The position numbers and the translations under genes were made by a program. A DNA stretch of 29,062 nucleotides, from the NCBI RefSeq assembly GCF_000003605.2, contig NW_003105111.1:338372-367433 (forward strand). Direction: 5' to 3'. This DNA comes from Saccoglossus kowalevskii (lineage: Eukaryota; Hemichordata; Enteropneusta; Harrimaniidae). Positions 10,214-21,041 of this stretch are shown in pieces; position 1 is the stretch's first letter; each line of letters opens with the position of its first letter. Under the pieces are notes generated by a model, which was given only the letters and a program-made list of their open reading frames with translations, did not search any database and had not been told where the DNA came from.

Positions 10214-11571
10214 TACAGCGTACTGTAGTTGCCGATCGAGTTTCTTATGCTGCCCTCAGCGGTATTATTTTTACACAGACACAGCGGCTCACCGGAAAGT
10301 CGATGCAAGTCGTTGTAGTGCAACGGTACGATACTGAAACTGAGTCTTGTGTCACGAACTCTTTTCACTGCAATATTATTTTCATTTCCTTCGATTCTGC
10401 ATAGTACAAGTAAATCACAGGAGAAATGGTTGCTCAATCCTGAAGATCACATTTCAGCGAGGTTTTTATTTCTATGTACGTAAAATTCGTCACAAATCGA
10501 GAAACTGGTCGGATAAAAGAGCCTTTATGATGTTAAATCCAGGGCCGGGTAGTACGTGACTGACATTCGCGAGGATCTCCGTCTTCTGGAACACTCATTA
10601 CTTCAACTCTCATAGCAGGCAGTCTGTGTTGATCGGTCGCGTTGTTAGGGGAACAGTTGGGGTACAACTTCGTCTGAGAAAAAAAACAAAACTATAAGAC
10701 CTCCTTTTTTCAGCTCCGTGATAAGACGAATCACAGAAGTGATTTTACAACTTGAAAATGACCAGGAAACCAACCCACGGTTTCCCGCGAAGTTTGACCA
10801 AGTAAATGACCGCTGAACATTTAACGGAAACGGAGAAAGCCTTCGACGCGCCGTCCATCGAGCCTGGGGCTGATCATCGAGTGACATGACCTTGCTCCCT
10901 CCATACTTCCTCGCGCAACAGACTACTGGACACCACAAAGCAGTGCTATGCAAGCAATGTTGTATTTTGGGTGAATAACGCCCACAAAGGGGTGTCGAAA
11001 TCCGTCTCGCCTGATTTCCATTATTCGCGAAAAAAAAAAGAACACGACCTAGAAGACTAGGTAGGTACGTATAATACATTTTGTATAACTGTGTAGGAAC
11101 CACATACATATGTATACATTTCGATTGTCGAGTGCATTAATTCTCATTGTCACCCCTACTTTCAAACGAAGTAGTGGGTTATGGAATCTTAAACCACGCT
11201 TGGTGGTTATACAGTACTACTTGAGCATTTACTACTAACAGCGACAAAACAGTTGTCGGATTAACGCCCGGTCCGGCCTCTCGGATTCGTGTTGTAGTGC
11301 ATTATCTTTGCTGTATGACCTACGATTAATTAGTTCTCGGTGTGAGTTTCAACGATAACTGTCACGGCCAGAGAAACCACAGGCTGTCCGACATTGGTAC
11401 ACGTGGCTGCCGTGACATGTGCTGTACTAAACAAATAAACGCGTATGTTTCATGTTTGCTGGTACCGTAGTGTTCAGTTTCACTCGTGGCAAATGTGTCG
11501 ACTTCATAATCTCGGCCGGGTTCCTCTTCTCGAAAGTCGCACCGAAAAAGCATAGACTCCGAAGCCCAATG

Positions 11572-11766
11572 CTATGAAGCCAGCGTCCAATTAATTATAC
11601 GTATTATATTCCGTGATTTTTGAAAGATATTCTGTAATTTCGACAAAATCATAAAACTTAACGTCGCGTCTGGACTAACACCGCCGGAAATTATAATATA
11701 TTCATGAATATGCCCTTTCTCCATGTCACGACAAAGCAAACAAACTTGAAGTTCGTGTTCGCCCAT
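11572..11766 (-). other. Possible coding exon with CxxC start, unassigned
   Basis: A minus-strand ATG frame encodes 64 residues starting MGEHELQVCLLCRDMEKGHI and continuing HEYIIISGGVSPDATLSFMI, ILSKLQNIFQ. The VCLLC pair followed by mixed hydrophobic helices looks protein-like. A possible donor (GTATAATT) lies near residue 55. No neighbouring exon was found. A zinc-finger-associated type domain is conceivable, but the later cysteines are absent. Confidence 0.25.
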
Positions 11767-12505
11767 TGTTGGTATTGCCGAGAACTACATGTATCGTGTA
11801 CACAGCAGAGTAAAATACACGCACGAAACCTTTACTGTGTGCATGTTGTGTGAGACAGTTGTCGACCTTACGGTTCAGACTCCCCGTCACATGTTATCTA
11901 AATCAGAACCAAGACCGACAACGTGTAAACAAATACTAGTATATAAATAAATGTATGTATCACTATGTCTAACTGCATCTCCACAAAAATTAATGAGGTC
12001 TATAACTCGCGGATTAATACTTTGCCATGTAACAAGCGTAGTAATATGCGGTGTCACAATTGTGATTTATGACACGGTAAAATTTACGGTTTCGGGTTTA
12101 ATTATTTCGCCCGTGTTTAGTTAATCTTCAAATTCTACGGCTATTAAACCATTTACGAATTTTTCTACGTTCCCCAACTGAAGACCTCACGCCGCTTTGA
12201 GAAACCGTGTCAGGGTGTACTATAAGTTACTTGTTATTGGCACTAAATACGATAGAAACCTGGAGAAAATATCGGCCTGTGTTTATTTTTTGTTCACTTT
12301 CTGTCCTATACAGAGCTAGAGTATTCAATGTCTGCGTATTTGACTCTGATATCAAGCCTCTCCAATAAATAAAATCAACAACAGGTGCTCCGAAAATTGT
12401 CCAAAAAACACAGATAAACCAACAAAGTATATAAACGCCGTCATTTGTAATTACACATCGTCGTACTACCACGAAGGCGCGACAATGTCACTTAAATCAT
12501 TATGG

Positions 12506-12860
12506 GATAATTATCGTCTAATAAAATCTAATGAAATATTGGCATCACTAACTCATGTTACGTGTTTTTTTTATCAGATATTATCGTCTAATAAAGTCTA
12601 AGTTAGACACATATGTCTGGACAACTATTGGGGAAGATCGTTTTTCTCCGTCGTTATCAGATAATTATCGTCTAATCAAATCTAATAAAATGTTGGCAGA
12701 GATGTCTAACTTAGATATTTTTAGACATTATTAGATGAAAGTATCGATATTATCGATAATATCGGAAAAAACGAACAGCCCCAATAGTTACCCAAGAAAT
12801 ATGCCTAACTTAGACATTTTTAGACATTATAATAGTACACGATAATATCGATATTATGTC
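12506..12860. repeat. Nested direct and inverted AT-rich repeats (foldback element)
   Basis: ATAATTATCGTCTAAT followed by (A/C)AAATCTAAT occurs at 12507 and 12661, with a shorter version at 12577. The text CATATGTCTGGACAACTATT then GGGG (about 12610-12635) returns inverted as CCCCAATAGTTACCCAAGAA then ATATG (about 12779-12803). TTAGACATTTTTAGACATTA motifs and ATCGATATTATCGATAATAT lie between and after. This is the layout of a MITE with subterminal repeats. Confidence 0.65.
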
Positions 12861-13837
12861 ATGTCACTGTTACTTAATCAAAAAGTAAACACAATTATTT
12901 GCCTTGCAATTTCAACCGGAATTCCGAGACAAAAAATTATTTTCATTGTGTCTCACCATTTTGTTGGTCTCAACGAAATAGCATTCTTATCCTCATGGCC
13001 ATTCCAACTTGTTTCCACAATAGCAACGTTTCTGAATCTCGTGAGATATTCACTTTTAACCACAAGTTACGTTTACGGTGACGGGGCAGCCAGGAATATC
13101 CATCATACATTGTTGTTATTTGTATGTGCAGCATAGTCGTTGTCCTACGTGGGTCCCACACGACGTAGTACACTCGTGATATTGTTTACTGGCATTTACA
13201 TGAAATTCGAATGACAGCTGAACATTGACGAAACACTGTCCAAAGTTCTCTGACCTGATTTGTTTCTGGTTCTTATAAAATACATCTAATGCCATACAGC
13301 GAAGGCCTCACCAGATAACTCAGGACAGTATCAGACACGACGATCACTCTGCTTTGATTTGATAATTAAATGAAGACACGAGTAAATCCAAATGTAATCC
13401 CTCTGTGGTATTTCATTTTCAAAGTATAATCATGGAACGTAGTATTTTCTATGGTATAATGTTCAAGCTATTACGCCTTGGTCCGCATATTTATGATCTT
13501 TAGGATCTTGTTTCATAAATCCCTGTATGGTAGATGCGCCTGTTCGTAGAGTTCTCTTTGCTTGACGACGTTCAAGATTTGACAGACACAGTGTCTCAGT
13601 CACTGAGTACATTTGTTTTCAATTTTGTTCGTGCCCCCCCCCCTGCTTCCAATTCGAATGAAGTGATTAATTTAGTACAGGAACTGCAGACGGTAATATG
13701 TCAACATAGCATACTTATTTCCTGTGAACAGACCCCATTTCAAATAGTTTGTGGTACATCCCTAACATTCACTCGCACCCCTTCGCAATGTTGGTTGCAA
13801 GCCAAACAACATAATGCTCCCTAAAGAAAGACCTGCA

Positions 13838-14502
13838 CAAATGTAGGAGAACGCAATTTACAGTTTTTTTATATATCACTTTTCTCTAGATAATCAACTT
13901 TTCATCAGTATTATGTAGTCCGCCATCTTGATTCTCGCCATCTTGATTCTCCAGCAAAGGATTGTGGGTAAAATGACGTCATATCCACAGTTTTCATCTC
14001 ATGTATATAATTATAGTGGTGGAAATTAGAATCTTACAAATACACATAAAGTGAAGTTATTGCCAAAAACGTAAAAAGGATAAAAATCGTCACTAAATAT
14101 AAAATGACAGTAGTTTTAGTCCCCCGTTTGTGGTCCACAGGTTATATATCACCTATATAACCCACTCACACCGATAAATTGTATACAATATAATGAAAAT
14201 TTAAGCATTTGGTAGGAAACGGAAAAATTAATATTTTCAATTTTGTTGCCAAGACAACTATTTTATATGCATGTTTGGCACCGATACATGTATGCTGCCA
14301 TGTTCTAAACTTTTATCCAATTTGAAGTTATAGATGAAATCATTTTCTCAATTTCTGACAGCAATGGATATGATGTCATACTTTACCCATAATCCCTTGC
14401 TGAAGAATCAAGATGGTGGACTACATAAATTAATGAAAAGTTGAATATCTAGAGAACAAAAAGTAATATAAAAAAACTGTAAATTGCATGTTCTTACATT
14501 TG
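13838..14502. mobile_element. Foldback MITE with about 140-150 bp inverted arms
   Basis: The left arm (13838-13986) and right arm (14366-14502) are reverse complements over most of their length. Both read inward from CAAATGTA through GCAATTTACAGTTTTTTTAT, TCTCTAGAT, TCAACTTTTCAT, CATCTTGATTCT and GGGTAAA to CATATCC. The left arm carries a perfect 15-bp tandem duplication, CGCCATCTTGATTCT (13921-13950), absent from the right arm. The about 380-bp centre is AT-rich and has no open frame. A target duplication is not clear. Confidence 0.85.
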
Positions 14503-15294
14503 CCAAGCTCTTCCATCTGTTAGCCTTGACTTTTCCTATAATGAAACGTAGTCCCTGATAAATTTATTTATATTTACGCTTCCATATACATTAATAAACA
14601 GTTCTGTTGTCACAAACAATTTATTTTACGTTTTGTGTCGTTTTAAAATGAAATAACTGCTGCAAAATGGCCGAGTTTAGTGAGGTGAATGACCACAAAA
14701 ATGAAGGCTGCCTCTGACAGAGATTCTATAGTGTAAACCGCAAAGACCCATGGGAAGGGGATTGATAGTATCCCAATTCTAATTTTCGTTTTAGACTTTC
14801 TGACACATGTTACTTTATAAGACTACATTTTGTAACCCGAACTTCGCCGTGGCAGTCTATGGGCTTTCACGCGCCGAGAAATGTGCGGTTGAACATTTTT
14901 TTTATAAACTTTTTGCACACGACACTTGCATTTTCATGATCTGAAACGCGTTTCGGCGAGAATGTCATCACTAATATTTCGTTGTTCGTTGTACGACACC
15001 TGCGTGAATTTCCCGATGCCGAGAATACTAGTATTAAAACTGATGTCAGACATGTGACATTGAGGACGCCTAATCTCATCTTTGTATCAGAGACATTTTG
15101 ACCTGCAGGAAACTTATGAATATTTAACGCAAGACTTTTAAAGTGATGTCCTGGGTTGAGAAATGTATACCCCGGATGAAGTTGGGCAGAGTGGAATAAA
15201 AAACCGAAGGCATGGACAAATAATGGTGGTAAATTTGAATCACCCATGGTTGAACAATACCCGGATGCCTCGCCTCTTTTCAATGGTCTGGAAT
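14503..15294. other. Non-coding stretch with one possible signal-peptide exon
   Basis: Apart from the minus-strand frame around 15079 (listed separately), nothing recognisable is seen between the foldback element and the N gap. Confidence 0.3.
15000..15079 (-). other. Possible first exon encoding a signal peptide
   Basis: From the minus-strand ATG at 15079 the frame reads MRLGVLNVTCLTSVLILVFS then ASGNSRR. This is a short basic start, a hydrophobic core and small residues at a plausible cleavage site. A weak donor CAG|GTGTCG follows at about 15000. The frame is also open upstream to 15283 and downstream to 14867, where it does not look like protein. No later exon was found. Confidence 0.2.
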
Positions 15295-15393
15295 NNNNNN
15301 NNNNNNNNNNNNNNNNNNNNNNNNNNNNNNNNNNNNNNNNNNNNNNNNNNNNNNNNNNNNNNNNNNNNNNNNNNNNNNNNNNNNNNNNNNNNN
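15295..15393. other. Assembly gap (99 N)
   Basis: An unbroken run of 99 N bases. The sequence resuming at 15394 is the right end of a TTAA MITE, so the gap probably fell in this GC-rich, palindrome-ended repeat. Confidence 0.99.
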
Positions 15394-15429
15394 CCCGCGC
15401 ATGCGCAGGTGACGACCCTCCCGCTTTAA
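15394..15429 (+). mobile_element. TTAA-flanked MITE, copy C (right end only)
   Basis: CCCGCGCATGCGCAGGTGAC then GACCCTCCCGCTTTAA matches the right terminus of copy A at 4609-4643. The rest lies in the N gap. Confidence 0.75.
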
Positions 15430-16097
15430 CGGTACAAATAACGGCCTCCTATATACCATGTACGACCACTTCCATGTACATGTTGATACATTACAACACA
15501 TTGGTGTAGAACACTTTCCTGGAAGTTGAAGATAATGACTGGTTCCCGCCCTTCGCTTGGAAAGACGTTTTGCATGCGTGCGCATAGCGGATATAGGGTG
15601 CATTTGGATGTACAAATCGACTCGTACTAGTAACTTATTCGGCCTTCTACTATGTGTACGATTACATGAACTTACAAATAATATACTCTGTTCATGGAAC
15701 TATAAACTATATAGTTCCATACTCTGTTAAACAAAAAGCGTGAACGGAAATCATTTACTGCATATACGACACAATAGCTCATTGTTCCAAGAGATTCATC
15801 TAAAATGCGTTTCATACATGGAGACGAACATTTCGCGCGTGCGCTTCTTGGTTTCAAACTACTTTGGGTGGGTTAATTGAAATACCACACGACAGGAAAG
15901 ATTTACTGAGAACTGAGAATTTTCTTAATGTAATGTGGATGTTATAAACCGGATGTACGTCACTACGCCTTCTAGGCCAGTTGCAGACGACAACATTTCG
16001 TAGATAGTGTATCTTCGTTTATCAGTGTAGTACAAATCAATAATGTCATAATCTCTCATTTTCTGGTGAAGTTTGAGTTTTTGTGTGTGCTCTGGTT

Positions 16098-16181
16098 GCA
16101 CTTTGCAATAGCGGGACTGTGCCGGAAGAGGGTTGTCATGGTAGCACTTTGCAATAGCGGGGCTGTGTCCGGAAGGGGGTT
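16098..16181 (+). repeat. 46-bp tandem duplication
   Basis: GCACTTTGCAATAGCGG(G/A) with CTGTG...CCGGAAG and GGGTT occurs at 16098 and again at 16144 with few differences. Confidence 0.8.
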
Positions 16182-18248
16182 TGTCCTACCCTTAAAACAG
16201 CACATCTTGACGTTTTTAAAAGGGTTTTGTTCATTGTGGAGACGCTGTGCTATTTTAGTAACATTTCCGACACGAAACTGTGCTATCTGACATGCTTTGT
16301 TCTACCCGTCTATGTAAGCAGATGCCTGTAAACAAATTCTTCCACATTAGAGTCAAATGTAACCAATAATTGCACCAATCCGTACCACATCTGGTGGTAG
16401 GTGACTCTTAAATTACGATATTTTTGACTTTCACCTTATCGTCTGTCTCCCGTATCAGCTATTGTTTTGAGTTAGCCTCCCGTTGTCTCGGTATCCATGG
16501 TGACAATATCTACACGATATTCCGATAGCTTTGATATACTGTAACATTATTTTTATATCAGTTACAACGAGTATATTATCGAAAAGCCAAAAAAACTAAA
16601 AAAAAACAAAAAAAAAAAAAAAAAACACTGTCGCCATTGATGCTTCACAGGACATAAGATAATGAATTAATTGCACCAGTGCATGGAAGGTTCGGCCTGA
16701 ATTTCCGGTCCGGACTTTGTGGTCACCACGCGTTGATATTATTTAATCGTTTCGTAAATTGCAAGTACGGCATATTTATTTTCGTGTGCTGATAACACGT
16801 TCGTACAACAAACACATCATATTTATTTTCGTCTGCTATAACTTGTCTGTACGGCGAGTAATCACGGTACATTTTCACCAAACCAATAGGTTGTTGTCCC
16901 GACATTCAATCTAGCAGGAACGAGTTTCATATTTTTGTACTAAATCTTTAGAATTAATTTCTACAGATGATGTCGCAGGACCTTAAAACTACTTCATCCA
17001 CTGATCCAGGAATAAATATAACCCTAACCACTGTGTACTAGATGGAAAAAAAGACATACCCTCTTTTTTTGCCGAACTCGATCAAACCCGATCAGTGTGT
17101 TATAATACATGCGCATTGCTGTTTCAATTTATTGTAATTTTGTTTTACAATTGAAGTTTCATTACAAGTTTGTAATTATGTGAAATATCATTAACATAAT
17201 AATAATAATAAACACAAACAAACAAAAAGATTTACCGGCATGCAAAGCGCTAGTTCATCATGTGCGTGCGCAGAAGTTGTGACGTCGTGGAGATGACGAT
17301 ATTGATTGGAGATTTATTGAGACTTTTAGACGGTATCTTGTTTGTTTGTTTTCATAAACACTCCCAGAAAATGTAAAGTATGTAAAATTACATAGTAAAT
17401 ACATGAATGGTCACCATGAGTGTCTGTATGCTTCGCGGAAAGTCGCAGTTGGATTGGCCAGGGAAAGGCTGGTGATAGAGAAACTGTGGTTGATTTATAG
17501 GATTCTGTTTTTTTCCTTTATTCATTGTCCTTAGAAAACAGGAACATGCAACTTCTGTTTGAGACAAAAGAATGTCGAACTTCCTTCCATTTGTGCATAT
17601 AACTGGTAGATTTTATTTTATTTATACATCAGAAACAGTTTTAGTTAATAACATTTCACTTTTTTTTTCAATAAGTTATGCTGTGCCAATATTCACATTT
17701 GTAAAACTATAACGGTTGGACATATTAGTTCTGAATATGATAAAAAATCCACTTGTTATAATGATACAAAATTTGAAAGGCAATTGTTTACTCTCAGAGC
17801 GTTTTGTATCCTTGTAGAGAAAACTGTCCATTTTTGTTTCCCATTCCGGTTTTCATAGTGCAATAAAAAATGTTATCTTCGCAATTTTTAGTTTCACTAG
17901 TATCTATATGATAAACTAGGCTATTCAATTTCGATAAAATATAATATTTGGATTATTAGCATATACAGGATTAGTTCATTTTCTGTAGCTACACCCTGGG
18001 AGGATGTAACATTGATGGCATTGTTTTGTTGTTAGTTTCTCCAAGGTGGTAAACGATCATAATACTACCGGTAGCAGCTGCAAGCCCCTGTTTATTCCTC
18101 TATCCCCGGTCTGGAAACGGCTATTGTATTAGGTGTGAATTGGTCTCCTTCCCTGCAAAGGCGCGTTGCTGGTATCCGCGAAGCATTGTCACGTGACCAA
18201 TGCAAAGTCGGTAACTATTTCCGACTTCATCAGTGCTATGTGTTTTTT

Positions 18249-18279
18249 AGCTCCGCTGTCGACTTTGTCGAGCGGAGCT
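18249..18279. repeat. AGCTCCGCT hairpin preceded by a T run
   Basis: AGCTCCGCT (18249-18257) pairs with AGCGGAGCT (18271-18279), with an inner CGAC/GTCG pairing. A run of T precedes it. It probably marks one end of a dispersed repeat. Confidence 0.65.
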
Positions 18280-20427
18280 TATCATATGATTGATTGTCCG
18301 GTCCGGTTAGACTTAAAATACACCACGAATATTCACTTTTGAGATATAATTTTTGGTATATGTTGGTTTTTGAATATTTCAGCTTCGTCGTCCTGTATTT
18401 CGTTTAGTAATTCGAACTTCCCAGATTGCGTAAATTCGGATAGTTTTGCGATTTCGACACCGAAAATGTCGCGCCGCGTCCTGTTCGATATGGGACTCAT
18501 AGCGACGTATACAACGCGTGTAAAATACATTGTTTATTTACATGAAATTCGAACACGCGCTGCGCGACGACCACCGCACTTGAATTATTTGCTGAGGGGC
18601 AGCCGCTTAGGTATGCGCTCTGTAACTCGCAGCAAATGAACCTAAAAACGTTAGCTAATTAAACAAAAATGACGTTGTACTTTAGTATTAAAAGTACGTT
18701 CAAGTTTTTCACTTGTTCATAGCATAAAAACGATTTGCTCCCTTCGTTTATTGTGACAACCTGATTTCCATTCCCCTCAAAAGACAACAATGGTATACTC
18801 GTATTCCCCTATTTTACGCTACGACTCAAAACAGTCGTTTATGCTTCACATGTTTATTTGCCTCCAATTACGTTTTGGTGGCTGTCACTGTCGTCTGTAA
18901 TCAATTGTTTTTATTTTCATAATATAATGTAATTTAAATAAATAAAAACCGTAAATTCGTAGACATGGATAACTTCATTTTATTTTCAGCTACCCCTCGC
19001 CCCCTCGATATGGGACTAACGGGTAGGCTCGGAAGATAGCGTCATCATACAGTATTGATGAACGAAATTCACATTACAATCTTATGCTTCCGAACAATCC
19101 TATATTTATGCTGGAGAACACAAGTACTGAAACTGTCTAGTACACAGTGTTGTCAAATCAGTAAGAACAAGATACTATGGTATACATGTACATACAAATG
19201 TTACTACAAAATAAATGACAGTGAATACAATATTTTAAATCATGCAGCCACCATGGACAAGTTGATAATATTGCTAAACCGTCAGCTGTGAACTTTAAAT
19301 CTAATTTATTAGGATTTCCACATGAAGTTTGACAAATAATGATTTTTTTTCAAGGTTATATAACGAATTCTTGAATGAGTGTGCCTGTATGTATTAAAAT
19401 ATGTACACATTATATTATAGCTTACGAAATATTTGTAGACTATTGTCAAGTAATATGAGGTGGCGCACTAGAAACTAGCTAGGATATATTACACCCAGTT
19501 AACGTATATCATGTTTATTACCTTGTACTAAAATATGACGTTACACAGATAGGGAAAATGTCTCATGGCATAGAAAAATAATGCTTTCTTTTGTCCAGGT
19601 TATATGATAAATATTTTGAGTGTGTATGTATTAAAATATGCAATCATAGTACACTTGCGAGGTAAACAAAATTATGTGGATTTGTATTGGTGGTGGGAAT
19701 TTCCCTGACAGTTTATAAAATTGTGAACAAATATTTTCGTAAATAACGCTTAACGCGAAGGGCGTTTTCTCGTTAGTATGTATCATTTATGCATATAATT
19801 ACATATCTCATATGTATCATTTTAATTATACATGGTATTCCCAGATTAACACCGGTTGTTAATGGCACATACAACATCAGATTCTCAACTCCGATAAAAA
19901 TACAGCGAATCTTCGCGAAAACCGCTCATCGCGAAGCTACTAGTTTTTATCATAATATATAATGTATTTGTTTTTTATATTTTGTTACAGATTATACATA
20001 AATATCAAGGTTTCTCACATTGGGTTTGAGAATTAAAAATTTTGTTTTAACTTATTATTTTGCAAACTTAACTGATTGAAATCATTTTAATATAGTACAT
20101 GTCGTAAAATGTCACGTGGCTGTATATAAAATAAAGACACAGAATTATGACTGTATACAAAATAAACTTAGGAGACACACATTATACGACGCATTCCACC
20201 CCCCCCCCCCACCGCCGTGATAATTCTGTGGCTGTCATATTAAGAACAGGTGGTACATGTGTAAAGTAGAACCCAACATGAAATTCAATTTAACAATTTG
20301 TAAAACATCTGGGATAAAACTAAGTGCAAAAGCGAAAATATTTCTATAAATACATGATATGCATATGTTCACATCGTATTTTAGTTATTGTGTCGTTCTA
20401 TTTGTATATGCGGCGATGTAAAACTAA

Positions 20428-20612
20428 AGTACCGCTATTAATGGACGTCTGTTTTAGTTTCAATCGCGGAAAGCTGAAATCACAGTTACTAAAAATGTAG
20501 TAACCGGGCTGAAGTATACCGCTATTAATGGACGTATGTTCTCGTGTCAATCACGGAGAGCTGAAGTATACCGTTATTAATGGACGTCTGTTCTGGTGTC
20601 AATCGTGTCATG
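20428..20612 (+). repeat. Three-unit tandem repeat upstream of the sulfotransferase
   Basis: TACCG(C/T)TATTAATGGACGT followed by (C/A)TGTT(C/T)T(C/A/G)G(T)GTCAATC occurs at about 20430, 20517 and 20569. Units 2 and 3 are about 52 bp apart. Unit 1 is lengthened by an insertion containing AGTTACTAAAAATGTAGTAA, itself a small inverted repeat. The array lies about 280-460 bp upstream of the start codon and could affect the promoter or an upstream noncoding exon. Confidence 0.7.
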
Positions 20613-20893
20613 TAATGCAATTGGCAAATTTCAAATATCAATCAATTATGGGGATTTTCTGTGTTCCGAAAAACAATGAAATTGACGAATAAATGAAGGG
20701 CAGTATGTTGTAAACATATGCTATTTAACTTTCATTTACATTTCAGAGTATACATGGACATAATTGAAATTCAATTTCCGGTGGGCATCATGTATTTCCG
20801 GTAACTGTGACAAAGCGACGCAGACCGTAGTTGATTCTTCATATTCACTACTGGTGTCAAATCGTGACAGTCTGCTAGAAGTATTGCGACGCG
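20613..20893 (+). promoter_or_regulatory. Likely 5' UTR/promoter region of the sulfotransferase
   Basis: An in-frame stop TAG at 20876-20878 lies 18 bases before the chosen ATG, so the coding frame cannot extend upstream without splicing. A good acceptor-like tract (TTCATTTACATTTCAG, ending at 20746) suggests an upstream noncoding exon may be joined here. No clear TATA box is visible. Confidence 0.4.
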
Positions 20894-21041
20894 ATGTCTT
20901 ATGTCCGAGTGCTCCAACAGAAACCGATACATCGCCTTTCCCTTGGTGCCAGTCTATTTCTCACCGCATGTTTGACTTTCTACGTGTTTGTAGTTTATCG
21001 TGATTATTCGGTCCCGTTGAATACGGATACTGGAGTTGTCG
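20894..21041 (+). CDS. UST: UST exon 1: start, cytoplasmic tail and membrane anchor
   Basis: ATG at 20894 begins MSYVRVLQQKPIHRL, then the hydrophobic run SLGASLFLTACLTFYVFVVY (16-35) and a lumenal start RDYSVPLNTDTGVV. This is the single-anchor type II layout of Golgi sulfotransferases. The exon ends at donor G|GTAAGT, phase 1. It is the least conserved exon, so its assignment rests on the anchor, the donor and the in-phase join to exon 2. Confidence 0.75.

Larger units (their letters stand above)
9414..12505. other. Mostly non-coding stretch; weak candidate exons
   Basis: No gene can be called. A 36-bp palindrome lies at 10178-10213. Two minus-strand frames (9714-9871 and 11572-11766) have protein-like segments but no family match. 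The longest frame here (10645-11109, minus) has low-complexity, non-protein-like composition. A poly-A-like run lies at about 11030-11040. Confidence 0.35.
15430..20427. other. Long gene-less stretch with scattered repeats
   Basis: No gene is recognised in about 5 kb. Items seen: a 46-bp tandem pair at 16098-16181, an A-rich run at 16588-16626, an AGCTCCGCT hairpin at 18249-18279, and a partial direct repeat sharing GGTTATAT and TGTATGTATTAAAATATG at about 19353-19402 and 19600-19641. A C-run sits at about 20198-20210. A minus-strand frame at 18333-18530 (with FELLNEIQDDEAEIFKNQ) looks slightly protein-like but has no family. Confidence 0.4.

Noticed and set aside
10645-11109. 154-residue minus-strand open frame
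   Set aside because: Composition looks like chance: no domain, no regular secondary-structure pattern and no splice or promoter context.
12227-12472. Minus-strand frame with a membrane-like stretch
   Set aside because: Hydrophobic text from an AT-rich region; no donor or acceptor at sensible places.
13534-13824. 96-residue plus-strand frame
   Set aside because: A C-run and mixed composition, no family resemblance, and it abuts a foldback element.
14867-15283. 138-residue minus-strand open frame as a whole gene
   Set aside because: Only the central 27 residues resemble a protein feature; the ends look random and run into repeat sequence.
15246-15509. Open frames crossing the N gap
   Set aside because: They exist only because N codons are not stops.
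20764-21003. Alternative frame over exon 1 of the sulfotransferase
   Set aside because: It starts at a non-ATG codon, lacks a membrane anchor and does not join exon 2 in frame.
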